Positions 10,561-20,495 of a stretch of DNA of 64,000 nucleotides are shown piece after piece. Within the stretch, counting starts at the first letter, position 1; each line of letters opens with the position of its first letter. Position numbers and translations under genes: made by a program. Under the pieces are notes generated by a model that worked only from the letters and a program-made list of their open reading frames with translations, was not told the DNA's origin and made no database searches. The DNA is taken from positions 5,840,001 to 5,904,000 of the forward strand of contig NZ_CP046401.1 in the NCBI RefSeq assembly GCF_009762775.1, given 5' to 3'. The stretch comes from Maribellus comscasis. Lineage in GTDB: Bacteria > Bacteroidota > Bacteroidia > Bacteroidales > Prolixibacteraceae.

Positions 10561-10806
10561 ATTAAAAAAAACAATAAGTTTTGATATACGAGATTTCCTG
10601 AGGAGTCAGCGACGAAGGAAACTTATCACTTTGAGCACCACTACAGTGCGGAGAGAAAAAAAGGAATCAATACCCCGGAAAATAAAAAAGACCCAAAAAC
10701 AAAAACAATAAAACTTTAAGAAGAAAATAAGAAACAAAATCTTAGCCGGAAGCTAAGAGCTTTCTGCTTCCCGGTTATTCGCCACCGGTTATTTATCAAA
10801 GAGAAT
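10561..10806. other. Intergenic leader before the winged-helix gene
   Basis: This holds a short repeat near 10585-10640 (GAGGAGTCAGCGACGAAGG then CTTATCACTTTGAGCAC). It belongs to a family also seen near 28430, 28990, 50250 and at the 3' ends of the DUF2061 genes. A small hairpin CTTAGC/GCTAAG with loop CGGAA lies at 10741-10757. No clear promoter is visible. Confidence 0.45.
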
Positions 10807-11367
10807 ATGCTTCATTCCATTATAACATCCAAAACCCGGATTAAACTTTTACTCAAGTTTTTTCTAAATACACGGACAAAAAGTTATTTGCGTCACCTGG
10901 AACAGGAGTTTGGCGAATCGTCCAATGCCATCCGTGTGGAGTTAAACCGTTTGGAGGCAGCCGGATTGTTAACGGCTGAAATGAGTGGAAACAGAAAGTA
11001 TTTTAGTGCCAATACTGCTCACCCTTTATTTGATGACATCAACAGCATTCTTAAAAAATTTGTAGGCATCGATCAAATCATTGAACGTATTACGAGCAAA
11101 GTGGGCGATTTGGAAGCTGCATTTATTACCGGTGATTTTGCCAAAGGACGCGATTCACAGATCATCGATTTGGTACTGACAGGTGAAAACCTGGACAGAA
11201 AATATATCCACAAACTGGTGGAAAAAGCAGAAAATATGATCGGGCGAAAAATTCGTTATCTCGTTCTAACTGCGGAACAGATGGTGGAAGTTTTTAAAGA
11301 TAAACCACGTCTTTTGATTTGGAAAGCAGACCTTGATGAAGAGGGTGAGAAGAGAGATGAGCAGTGA
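10807..11367 (+). CDS. Winged-helix regulator with nucleotidyltransferase-like C-terminal region
   Basis: A 186-residue protein. Residues 1-75 form an ArsR-like winged helix (RIKLLLKFFLN, then SSNAIRVELNRLEAAGLL as the recognition helix region). Residues about 95-165 (ITGDFAKGRDSQIIDLVLTG) resemble a minimal nucleotidyltransferase/MNT fold with G.F..G.D spacing. Similar proteins are often found in Bacteroidota polysaccharide loci; a local regulatory role is likely but not shown. The last codons (DEEGEKRDEQ) are encoded by the start of the GA-rich repeat tail, so the native C-terminus was probably replaced or extended by repeat DNA. Confidence 0.75.
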   Translation: MLHSIITSKTRIKLLLKFFLNTRTKSYLRHLEQEFGESSNAIRVELNRLEAAGLLTAEMSGNRKYFSANTAHPLFDDINSILKKFVGIDQIIERITSKVGDLEAAFITGDFAKGRDSQIIDLVLTGENLDRKYIHKLVEKAENMIGRKIRYLVLTAEQMVEVFKDKPRLLIWKADLDEEGEKRDEQ

Positions 11368-13430
11368 GCGATGAGACGGTGTGGAAGAGAGAAGATGAGA
11401 TAGTGAGCGATGAGAGATGAGCAGGAAGACAATGAGAGGGTGAGCACCGAGTAGTAAGAAAATGAGACTTTGAGCACTGGGAAGAGGGAAGATGAGATGG
11501 TGAGAGAGGTGAGTGATGAGAAATGAGTGGCAAACGTTTTACATAGAAAATAGAAGTCAAAGACTAAAAAATAAAAAAGGAAAAGAGATCATGTTAAGAA
11601 CGGACCCGCCTAAGAGTAAAAGCGTGAAGAATTAGCCTTATTAGCACTTAAAGATCATCATTTAGGTGACCTAAAAGGTTTTTGATTACAAAACAAGGAA
11701 AGGGAAATTATGAGGGCTAAAGAAGCAGTGCTGTTTGACCCGACGAAGGAAGGGGAGTTTGCACTGCGTGGATTTACCTGTCCGTAGTTTTGTTTCAAAA
11801 AGATTTTCAGTCTTGGCTCGGAAATGCCTTCCTCGTGTTTACTCTTTGTGTCAAGACAAAGAGTAAAGCCCGTCTGGCAAGACAAAAGTATTTGGGGTTC
11901 GGGGCAACGCCCCGTTAAGAAGCAGAGATGAGCGGTGAGTAGTAAGACAATGAGACGTTGAGCACTGGGAAGGTGAGAGATGAGAAAGTGAGCGGAGAGA
12001 AATGAACAGCGAACGTTTTTTATAAAAAATAGAAGTCAAAGACAAAAATAGCCGGTTGCCAGCCCTGCCCAGCAAGGGAAAAGCTGACGCACGAATTTGA
12101 GCTGGCAAAGAGTTTTAAAGAATTATAAACACAATAGAATTAGATAGAAAGTTAAAAACTTTTAATAATCCGCCCCCTGCGGATAAAGGTGCGTAGGCCT
12201 GCCAAAGTAGCCCGGGCCGGTGCAGGCCAAAAGCGTTGAAGGATAACTTTGGCTTGATTCTTTTGAATACTTTTCTCATCTAAGGAGAAAAGTATTTGGG
12301 GCTCGGGGCAAAGCCCCGTCGAGAAGCAGAGACGAGGATTGAGACGGTGAGAAGAGAGCGATGAGTAGTGAGATGATGAGACAGTGAGAAATGAGTAGCG
12401 AAAGTTTTATATAGAAGTTAGAGTTCAAAGACTAAAACATAAAAAAAGAACAAACAACACGTTAAGAACGGATCCGCCAGAGAGTAAAAGCGTAAAAGAG
12501 AGAGCTCTGAGAGGGTGAGCACTGAGACGGTGTGAAGAGAGCGATGAGATAGTGAGCACTGAGACGATGAGAGTGTGTGAGACGAAGAGCGCTATGATTG
12601 TAAGAAAGGCGCGCAGGGTGAAAATTTGGCCCGGGCCGGCGAAGGCTAAAAGCGTGGAAGGATGAAACGAACATGGGGATACAAAATCTTATTTTCATGG
12701 ATTTCATGCCCATTGTGAGTTCCACGGGTTACGATAGTCGGATTAGCTTTGAACTCATTTTTAATCAAAGTAGGTATAACTCAAATCATATACCAGAGAA
12801 GTGAAATTTTCTTGATTTTTCTTTGCTTCCGTTTCTTTTCATCAAGGAAAAGAAATGAAGTGGCGTTCGGGGCAACGCCCCGTTGAGAGTAAGAGATGAG
12901 TGGTGAGAGGGCGAGCACCGTGTAGTAGGAAAATGAGACTGTGAGCACTGGGAAGGTGAGAGATGAGAAAGTGAGCGGTGAGAAATGAACAGCGAACGTT
13001 TTTTATAAAAAATAGAAGCTAAAGACAAAAATAGCCGGTTGCCAGCCCTGCCCAACAAGGGAAAAGCTGACGCACTAATTTGAGCTGGCAAAGAGTTTTA
13101 AAGAATTGTAAACATAATAGGATTAGATAGAAAGTTAAAAACTTTTAGTAATCCGCCCCCGGCGGATAAAGGTGCGTAGGCCTGCCAAAGTAGCCCGGGC
13201 CGGTGTAGGCCTAAAGCGTTGAAGGATAACTTTGGCTTGATTCTTTTGAATACTTTTCTCATCTAAGGAGAAAAGTATTTGGGGTTCGGGGCAACGCCCC
13301 GTTAAGAAGCAGAGATGAGCGGTAAGTAGTAAGAATATGAGAGGGTGAGCACCGAGACGATGAGAAGAGAGCGAGGAGATAGTGAGCGGTGAGAAATGAG
13401 TAGCAAACGTTTTATATTCATCTTTCTATG
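11334..13430 (+). repeat. Modular hairpin/GA-tail repeat array R3
   Basis: Four to five modules and no gene. Terminal hairpins lie near 11902, 12303, 12868 and 13283. Long composites with the TTGCCAGC/GCTGGCAA stem start near 12056 and 13039. Near 11630-11905 is another composite type, with a GCAGTGC/GCACTGC stem enclosing GTTTGACCC and GAAGGAAGGGGAGTTT and a TTTACTCTTTGT/ACAAAGAGTAAA hairpin. A stem-loop CGTTTCTTTTC/GAAAAGAAATG (one G-T pair) lies at 12830-12857. The last end box at about 13400 abuts the permease gene. Confidence 0.85.
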
Positions 13431-13456
13431 TATCAATAAAAATATACTTTTAAACA

Positions 13457-15259
13457 TTGACCATTGAAACCTACATAGTAATCGCAACCTTTATTTTTCT
13501 TATTGTTGCTTTTTTACTGGAAGCTATGCGTCCGGGCCTGATCCTGTTTAGCGCAGCAATCATCTTTCTGGCTACGGGTATTATTTCAGCAGAAGAAATG
13601 GTTGCCGGATTTTCCAACAACGGAATTATAACCATTGCCGTGTTGTTTCTGGTAAATGAAGGAATAAAACAAGCGGGACTGATTACCCGGTTGGCTCAAA
13701 TTTATCTCCCGCGAAAAAAAAGCCCGATGCCTATCCTTATTCCAAGGATTATGATTCCTGTTTCGTTGTTTTCGGCATTTTTAAATAACCTGCCTATCGT
13801 AGTAAATGTCACTCCTTTGCTTATTAAATGGGCAGATATGATGCACTTTTCATATAAAAAATTTCTTATTCCTCTTTCCTACGCTGCGATTTTTGGCGGT
13901 ATGTGCACCCTGATCGGAACTTCTTCTAATCTTGTGGTTCACGGCTTGATGATTGAAAGAGGATTGCAGGGATTTCATCTTTTTGAGCTCGGAAAACTGG
14001 GATTGGTTATCTCTCTGTTTGGAATTATATACATGGCACTGGTGAGTAACTGGCTGCTTCCCGGAAAAAAAATGCGCATCATGCGGGGAATAACAGAAAC
14101 AAAGGATTACTATTACAATCTGCAGCTCAAAGAAAACAGTTCTCTCATCGGACAGGCTGTTGAAAGTTCTTCCGTTTCCGGGTTAAACGGATTGCAGTTG
14201 TATTGTGTGGAACGTAAGGGAAAAACATTATATCCGGGGAAAAACAATATCCGCTTAAGACAAAACGATGATATTCTGGTGATGGGTACCTCCGACCGTT
14301 TAAATTATATCCTTGCACACAAGGACATAAAACTCAAGGGAGAGGAATACCTGCATAATGAATCTCCCGGTGATTTAAAACAATACGAAGTCGTACTTTC
14401 ACCCCGTTTTGCCGGACTGGGATTAACCGTTACCGAATACAACTTTTTTGAACACTTTAACGCCGTTGTTCTTGCTATCCACCGGAATGGCGAAAGGATT
14501 ACTTCCAATCTGAACAAGCTCAAACTCAAGGTGGGTGACAATGTCGTGCTGCTTTCCACCGACCAGTTTCTGAGTAACTGGGAAACATCACATATGTTTT
14601 ATCTGGTGAATTATCTGCAGGATTACCGTGTGGGAAAAACATCACGTACACGGTGGATTGCCCTGGTAATTCTTGCTGCAATGGTGCTGGGTATTGTTAT
14701 CAATGAACTGGTATCCTGGGGCTATGGAATGCGTTTGAATATTTTTCTTTTTGTGGCAGCGGCGGCCATTCTGCTGGTGTGGCTAAAAATATTACCACCT
14801 CAGAACTATACCAAAAACATCAGTTGGGATCTGATCATATCAGTAGCCTCAGCTTTTGCAATCAGTAAAGGGATTCAGAACTCCGGTATTGCTCAGTCGA
14901 TGGCACAGGATGCTGTCAATGTAGTAAAATCCATTGGCCCGGCAGGAGTGCTTGCAATCATCTATATCGTCACCGCCATATTAACCGAAATTATCACCAA
15001 CAATGCCGCCGTAGCGCTTGTATTTCCGGTGGCTGTACTGGCAGCTGAGCTGTTGGGAGTCAGCGCCAAACCTTTTTTTGTGGCGATTGCCATAGCCGCT
15101 GCCTCCAGTTTTATGACCGCCCGTGGGTACCGGGCAAATCTGATCATCAAATCCATTGGGAAATATTCATACCGGGATTTTTTACGCATCGGAACACCCA
15201 TGCAGATAATCGCTTTTATGGTTAGCGTGTGGCTGATACCCTATTACTGGCCGTTTTGA
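13457..15259 (+). CDS. SLC13-family permease with two TrkA-C domains, probable sulfate transporter
   Basis: A 600-residue inner-membrane transporter of the DASS/SLC13 type. It has N-terminal membrane helices, the FLNNLPIVVNVTP helical hairpin near residues 112-125, two cytoplasmic TrkA-C (RCK_C) domains at about 214-290 and 310-375, then C-terminal helices with TEIITNNAAVALVFP. This architecture is typical of bacterial and algal sulfate permeases, though other anions are possible. Its proximity to cysC/cysD/cysN and two sulfotransferases makes sulfate the best guess. The start is TTG 13457; the next ATG would delete the first membrane helix. The stop codon itself merges with the following GA-rich repeat. 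Confidence 0.82.
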   Translation: MTIETYIVIATFIFLIVAFLLEAMRPGLILFSAAIIFLATGIISAEEMVAGFSNNGIITIAVLFLVNEGIKQAGLITRLAQIYLPRKKSPMPILIPRIMIPVSLFSAFLNNLPIVVNVTPLLIKWADMMHFSYKKFLIPLSYAAIFGGMCTLIGTSSNLVVHGLMIERGLQGFHLFELGKLGLVISLFGIIYMALVSNWLLPGKKMRIMRGITETKDYYYNLQLKENSSLIGQAVESSSVSGLNGLQLYCVERKGKTLYPGKNNIRLRQNDDILVMGTSDRLNYILAHKDIKLKGEEYLHNESPGDLKQYEVVLSPRFAGLGLTVTEYNFFEHFNAVVLAIHRNGERITSNLNKLKLKVGDNVVLLSTDQFLSNWETSHMFYLVNYLQDYRVGKTSRTRWIALVILAAMVLGIVINELVSWGYGMRLNIFLFVAAAAILLVWLKILPPQNYTKNISWDLIISVASAFAISKGIQNSGIAQSMAQDAVNVVKSIGPAGVLAIIYIVTAILTEIITNNAAVALVFPVAVLAAELLGVSAKPFFVAIAIAAASSFMTARGYRANLIIKSIGKYSYRDFLRIGTPMQIIAFMVSVWLIPYYWPF

Positions 15260-15261
15260 GA

Positions 15262-16615
15262 AAAGAGAAGATGAGATAGTGAGCACTGGGAAGGTTGAGC
15301 GCTGAGATGATGAGAATGTGTGCACTGAGACCGTGAGAAGAGAGATATGAGCGTCGAGTAGTGAGCACTGAGACGGTGAGAAGAGAGCGATGAGAAATGA
15401 GCAGGAAGACAATGAGACGTTGAGCACTGAGACGATGAGAGTGTGTGAAAGGAGAAGAAGAGCGCTATGATTGTAAGAAAGGCGCGCAGGGTGAAAATTT
15501 GGCCCGGGCCGGCGCAGGCTAAAAGCGTGGAAGGATGAAACGAACATGGGGATACAAAATCTTATTTTCATGGATTTCATGCCCATTGTGAGTTCCACGG
15601 GTTAAAAGGAGTCGATTAACTTTGAACTCATTTTTTAATCAAAGTAGATAAAACTCAAATTATATACCAGGGAAGTGAAATTTTCTTGATTTTTCTTTGC
15701 TTCCGTTTCTTTTCATCAAGGAAAAGAAATGAAGTGGGGTTCGGGGCAAAGCCCCGTTAAGAAGCAGAGACGAGGGTTGAGACTTTGAGCACTGAGACGG
15801 TGAGAAGAAAGCGATAAGATATTGAGCGATGAGAAATGAGTAGCGAACGTTTTATACAGAAAATAAAAGTCAAAGACTAAAATAGCCGTTGCCAGCCCTG
15901 CCCAACAAGGGAAAAGCTGACGCACGAATTTGAGCTGGCAAAGAGTTTTAAAAAATTATAAATACAATAGAATTTAGATAGAAAGTTAAAAACGTTTAAT
16001 AATCCGCCCCCGGCGGATAAAGGTGCGTAGGCCTGCCAAAGTAGCCCGGGCCGGTGCAGGCCTAAAGCGTTGAAGGATAACTTTGGCTTGATTCTTTTGA
16101 ATACTTTTCTCATCTAAGGAGAAAAGTATTTGGGGCTCGGGGCAACGCCCCGTTAAGAAGCAGAGATGAGCGGTGAGTAGTGAGAAAATGAGAGGGTGAG
16201 CACTGAGACGGTGAGAAGAGAGCGATGAGTAGTGAGATGATGAGACAGTGAGAAATGAGTAGCGAAAGTTTTTTACGAAAAATAGAAGTTAAAGACAAAA
16301 ATCGCCATTGCCAGCCCTGCCCAACAAGGGAAAAGCTGACGCACGAATTTGAGCAGGCAAAGAGCTTTAAAGAGTTATAAACACAATAGAATTTAGATAG
16401 AAAGTTAAAAACTTTTAATAATCCGCCCCCGGCGGATAAAGGTGCGTAGGCCTGCCAAAGTAGCCCGGGCCGGTGCAGGCCAAAAGCGTTGAAGGATAAC
16501 TTTGGCTTGATTCTTTTGAATACTTTTCTCATCTAAGGAGAAAAGTATTTGGGGTATGGGGCAACGCCCCGTTAAGAAGCAGAGATGAGGATTGAGAAAA
16601 GCAATAAATTAAGAA
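15262..16615 (+). repeat. Modular hairpin/GA-tail repeat array R4
   Basis: There is no gene. Terminal hairpins lie near 15744, 16139 and 16559. Long composites start near 15889 and 16308. The CGTTTCTTTTC-type stem-loop lies near 15704-15731. A stretch of roughly 120 bp ending near 15600 (AAGGCGCGCAGGGTG ... GTGAGTTCCACGGGTT) is repeated almost unchanged near 12606-12730 and 18325-18450. Confidence 0.85.
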
Positions 16616-16637
16616 TACTAAAACAAAAAAACGTACA

Positions 16638-16676
16638 ATCCTCATATTATTCAAATAAGTTCAGGGTGACGTACGT
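16638..16676 (-). repeat. Short GTCACCCTGAA-type repeat
   Basis: Read on the minus strand this is GTCACCCTGAACTTATTTGA. The same family occurs in frame inside the dehydrogenase gene at 27194-27220. Confidence 0.55.
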
Positions 16677-16719
16677 TCTATAAAACATCACAGACTCAAA
16701 ATATAATTGTTATTATTCC

Positions 16720-18135
16720 ATGAACTATAAAAACCAAATCCTTAAAAAAATAGCCCAAAACCGGGAAGTTGTTGGTATTATCGGCTTGGGGTATGTAGGG
16801 TTGCCTCTTGCTGTGAACTTTGCCGGTTCCGGGGTAAAAGTATTTGGTTTTGAACAGTCATCTGATCGGGTAAACAAAATCAACCGGGGCGAAAACTATA
16901 TCAGCGACATAGCGGATAAGGTCCTGCGGGAAGTGGTATTGGACAATAAAACCCTTATCGCTACTTCCGACTATTCAAAAATCAGTGAATGCGATGCGAT
17001 TATCATATGTGTACCAACACCATTGGATCGTTTTCACAAACCCGACATGACATATATTGAGTCTGCCTGCATTGAAACCGGTAAAAACATCAAACCCGGC
17101 ACTTTTATTTGTCTGGAAAGTACCACATACCCCACCACCACTGAAGACTTTATGCTGCCTATTATACTTGAAGCCACTAAAAGCAACCCGCACTTTAACG
17201 AAACTGTCATCCCGAACGAAGCGGAGCGAAGTGAGGGATCTCATAATACCGGCACCGATCCCAACCTCCCCCCCACGGGGGGATTGAGGGGGGCTACTCC
17301 TTTCTGGCTGGCCTACAGCCCTGAAAGAGTAGATCCCGGCAACAAAAACTACCACACCCGGAACACTCCCAAGGTGCTGGGCTCTCTTACTCCCGACGGA
17401 CTCGAAATCGGACAGGCGCTTTACAAAAAAGCCGTTGACACCATCCACCCCGTGAGTTCACCCCGAGTGGCTGAAATGGTAAAAATTCTCGAAAATACCT
17501 ACCGGCTGGTCAACATCAGCCTGATTAATGAACTGGCACTCTTAGCCGGAAAAATGGACATCAACATATGGGAAGTCATTGAAGCGGCAAAAACAAAACC
17601 CTTTGGTTTTGAGGCTTTTTATCCCGGGCCCGGTGTAGGCGGACACTGTATCCCGCTTGACCCTTTTTACCTGGAGCACATTGCCAAACGATACAATTTC
17701 GACCTCTCCATGATTCATGCAGCAGGTCATATCAACATGCGGATGCCGCATTACATGTACATCAAAATCGCAGCTGCCCTTAACCGGCAGCAGAAGGCAG
17801 TAAGCGGCAGTACCATTCTCTTTCTGGGTGTCGCTTTTAAACCCGATATCAACGATGAACGGGAATCTCCGGCACTCCGGATTATGGATATCCTGTTTTT
17901 TAAAGACGGGAAAGTGACCTACCACGACCCCTATATCCCGGAGGTACAAACAAACGAAGGAAATATCTTTTATTCCTTAGATTTAGATGAGGAAACCATA
18001 AAAAATGCCGACTGTGTCGTCCTCACCACCAACCACTCGGTATTTGATATCAAAAAGATACAAAAACATGCCCGACTCATTGTCGACCTGCGAAATATGA
18101 TAAAAGAAGCAGATGACAAGGTGTATAAATTATAA
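16720..18135 (+). CDS. wbpA: UDP-N-acetylglucosamine 6-dehydrogenase (WbpA-like)
   Basis: A 471-residue nucleotide-sugar dehydrogenase. It has an N-terminal Rossmann fold (GIIGLGYVGLPLA, about 20-32), a central helical dimerisation domain, and a C-terminal UDP-binding domain. The catalytic Cys lies in GVGGHCIPLDPF near residue 310. It oxidises C6 of UDP-GlcNAc (or UDP-Glc) to a uronate with two NAD+. It is closer to the WbpA type than to the second dehydrogenase at 27015. About 35 extra residues near 163-197 (containing NEAERSEG and PPTGGLRG) are encoded by two intergenic-type repeats inserted in frame. The gene stands alone between repeat arrays. Confidence 0.88.
   Translation: MNYKNQILKKIAQNREVVGIIGLGYVGLPLAVNFAGSGVKVFGFEQSSDRVNKINRGENYISDIADKVLREVVLDNKTLIATSDYSKISECDAIIICVPTPLDRFHKPDMTYIESACIETGKNIKPGTFICLESTTYPTTTEDFMLPIILEATKSNPHFNETVIPNEAERSEGSHNTGTDPNLPPTGGLRGATPFWLAYSPERVDPGNKNYHTRNTPKVLGSLTPDGLEIGQALYKKAVDTIHPVSSPRVAEMVKILENTYRLVNISLINELALLAGKMDINIWEVIEAAKTKPFGFEAFYPGPGVGGHCIPLDPFYLEHIAKRYNFDLSMIHAAGHINMRMPHYMYIKIAAALNRQQKAVSGSTILFLGVAFKPDINDERESPALRIMDILFFKDGKVTYHDPYIPEVQTNEGNIFYSLDLDEETIKNADCVVLTTNHSVFDIKKIQKHARLIVDLRNMIKEADDKVYKL
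17206..17296 (+). repeat. Two short repeats inserted in frame in the WbpA-like gene
   Basis: 17206-17241 is a GTCATCCCGAACGAAGCGG... GGGATCT repeat. 17261-17296 is a CCAACCTCCCCCC/GGGGGG palindrome like the intergenic hairpins near 21609 and 22613. Together they encode a Pro/Gly-rich loop before the conserved AYSPERVDPGN motif. Reading frame and downstream motifs are intact. Confidence 0.75.
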
Positions 18136-19890
18136 ACCAGTGATGCGTCAATCTCAACGTATTCTCATAACTATAGGAATACTTTGGAAAAAGCATTGAG
18201 ACGATAAGAAGACAGATGGGGGAGCACTGAGACGGAGAGAGATGAGAGCGGTGAGTAGTGAGAGAGTGAGCACCGGGACGATGAGAGCGTGTGAATGTAG
18301 AAGAAGAGCACTATGGTTATGAGAAAGGCGCGCAGGGTGAAAATTTGGCCCGGGCCGGCGTTGGCTAAAAGCGTGGAAGGATGAAACGAACATGGGGATA
18401 CAAAATCTTATTTTCATGGATTTCATGCCCATTGTGAGTTCCACTGGTTACGATAGTCAGATTAACTTTGAACTCATTTTTAATCAAGGTAGATAAAACT
18501 CAAATCATATACCAATGAAGTGAAATTTTCTTGATTTTTCTTTGCTTCCGTTTCTTTTCATCAAGGAAAAGAAATGAAGTGGGGTTCGGGGCAAGGCCCC
18601 GTCGCTGGTAAGAGATGAGCGGAGAGAAAGTGAGCACTGAGACGATGAGAAAAGAGTAGCGAACGTTTTTCATAAAAAATAGAAGTTAAAGATAAAAATA
18701 GCCGGTTGCCAGCCTTGCCCAACAAGGGAAAAGCTGACGCACTAATTTGAGCTGGAAAAGAGTTTTAAAGAATTATAAACACAATAGGATTAGATAGAAA
18801 GTTAAAAATTTTTAATAATCCGCCTCCGGCGGATAAAGGTGCGTAGGCCTGCCAAAGTAGCCCGGGCCGGTGCAGGCCTAAAGCGTTGAAGGATAACTTT
18901 GGCTTGATTCTTTTGAATACTTTTCTCATCTAAGGAGAAAAGTATTTGGGGCTCGGGGCAAAGCCCCGTTAAGAAGCTGGGATGAGGATTGAGACTTTGA
19001 GCACTGGGAAGAGAGAAGATGAGAGGGTGAGTGATGAGAAATGAGTGGCAAACGTTTTATATAGAAAAAGTCAAAGACTAAAAATAAAAAAAGATCATGT
19101 TAAGAACCGACCCGCCTAAGAGTAAAAGCGTAAAAGAGAGAGCTCTGAGAGGGGGAGCACTGAGAAGGTGAGAAGGGAGATGAGCAGTGAGCGGTGAGAG
19201 TGTGTGAAAGAAGAAGAGCGCTATGATTATAAGAAAGGCGCGCAGGGTGAAAATTTGGCCCGGGCCGGCGAAGGCTATGAGGGGAGAAGGATAAAATTTT
19301 CTTGATTTTTCTTTGCTTCTGTTTCTTTTCATCAAGGAAAAGAAATGAAGTGGGGTTCGGGGCAAGGCCCCGTCGCTGGTAAGAGATGAGCGGAGAGAAA
19401 GTGAGCATTGAGACGATGAGAAAAGAGTAGCGAACGTTTTACATAGAAAAAGAAGTCAAAGGATAAGACCTATAAAAAGAACAGACGACACGTTAAGAAC
19501 GGACCAGCCTAAGAGTAAAAGCGTGAAGAATAACCATACTAGCACTTAAAGATCATTATTTAGGTGACCTAAAAGTTTTTGATTACAAAACAAGGAAAGG
19601 GAAATTATGAGGGCTATTGAAGCAGTGCTGTTTGACCCGAAGAAGGAAGGGGAGTTTGCACTGCGTGGATTTACCTGTCCGTAGTTTTGTTTCAAAAAGA
19701 TTTTCAGTCTTGGCTCGGAAATGCCTTCCTCGTGTTTACTCTTTGTGTCAAGACAAAGAGTAAAGCCCGTCTGGCAAGACAAAAGGAATTGGGGTTTGGG
19801 CCAAAGCCCGGGTAAGAAACAGAGTTGAGCGGTGAGTAATGAGAAAATTAGACTGTGAGCACTGAGACGATGAGAAAGTAATACATGATT
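18136..19890 (+). repeat. Modular hairpin/GA-tail repeat array R5
   Basis: No convincing gene. Terminal hairpins lie near 18588, 18956, 19360 and 19800; the last is degenerate. A long composite starts near 18706. A GCAGTGC/GCACTGC composite with the TTTACTCTTTGT hairpin lies near 19520-19800. All copies face the same way as in the other arrays. Confidence 0.85.
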
Positions 19891-20078
19891 CAGCAATTAA
19901 TTGTTGAAGATTAATAAACTTCAAAATTTAATAATTGCAGTTGTTGAAAGAAGGCTTATATCAAAGCATCCAACAAATCTTGAAATAAGAACATTCGTAT
20001 CCCTAAGATAAATCGAGGTACGATTTCCAGGGGAACTTGCGACAAACGATTTTTTTGATTTTAGATACAATATTCTAT

Positions 20079-20171
20079 ATGCAAAACCACATTTACACAA
20101 CTTTTGACAAGATCAAGGATCGCTATGCAAAAGAAATCTATTTAAAACAACAGGCAAAGGTGATCTGGTTT
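20079..20171 (+). pseudogene. cysC 5' fragment
   Basis: It encodes about 31 residues matching the start of CysC (IYTTFDKIKDRYAKEIYLKQQ then KVIWFT) and stops at the position of the P-loop codons. The sequence is replaced there by the GIY-YIG gene. The intact cysC starts 325 bp further on, so this is a duplicated, disrupted copy. Confidence 0.8.
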
Positions 20172-20458
20172 ACCCTGTGAAATGATGGCAAATTTTTTCG
20201 ATGAATATTATTGGGTTTATGTACTAAAGAGTATAAAAGATGGTAAATACTATACAGGGTATACCAAAGATTTGCCATCAAGATTTGAGGCTCATCAAAA
20301 TGGACTCGTTGAGTCCACTAAAAATAGGAGACCTTTCAAATTAATTTACTTTGAAGGATGTCTTAACCAGCAGGATGCAACTAAACGAGAAAAACATTTG
20401 AAAACACATTATGGGAAAATGTATTTGGGTAATCGTCTCAAATCTTATTTCACAGGGT
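20172..20458 (+). mobile_element. GIY-YIG cassette bounded by 12-bp inverted repeats
   Basis: ACCCTGTGAAAT at 20172-20183 and ATTTCACAGGGT at 20447-20458 are perfect inverted copies. They overlap the start and stop codons of the GIY-YIG gene. The unit interrupts a cysC copy at its P-loop position. Confidence 0.55.
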
Positions 20459-20460
20459 GA
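20182..20460 (+). CDS. Small GIY-YIG nuclease family protein
   Basis: A 92-residue single-domain GIY-YIG protein. It has the first strand with WVYVLKS, YYTGYT with the YIG-type element near residue 24, the catalytic Arg in LPSRFEAH, and a C-terminal T.REKHLK segment containing the conserved Glu. The family cuts DNA; small stand-alone members of this kind are common in Bacteroidota with no established role. Both gene ends lie in a 12-bp inverted repeat, which suggests a mobile cassette. Two more family members are at 28505 and 43502. Confidence 0.85.
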   Translation: MMANFFDEYYWVYVLKSIKDGKYYTGYTKDLPSRFEAHQNGLVESTKNRRPFKLIYFEGCLNQQDATKREKHLKTHYGKMYLGNRLKSYFTG

Positions 20461-20495
20461 ACACGGTTTTATGGAATAAAAAATATAATCACATT

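Noticed and set aside
10741..10757. CTTAGC/GCTAAG hairpin as a terminator or riboswitch
   Set aside because: The stem is only 6 bp, there is no T-run, and no known riboswitch core is nearby.
17057..17287. 76-codon frame inside the WbpA-like gene
   Set aside because: Out-of-frame shadow of a confident coding sequence.
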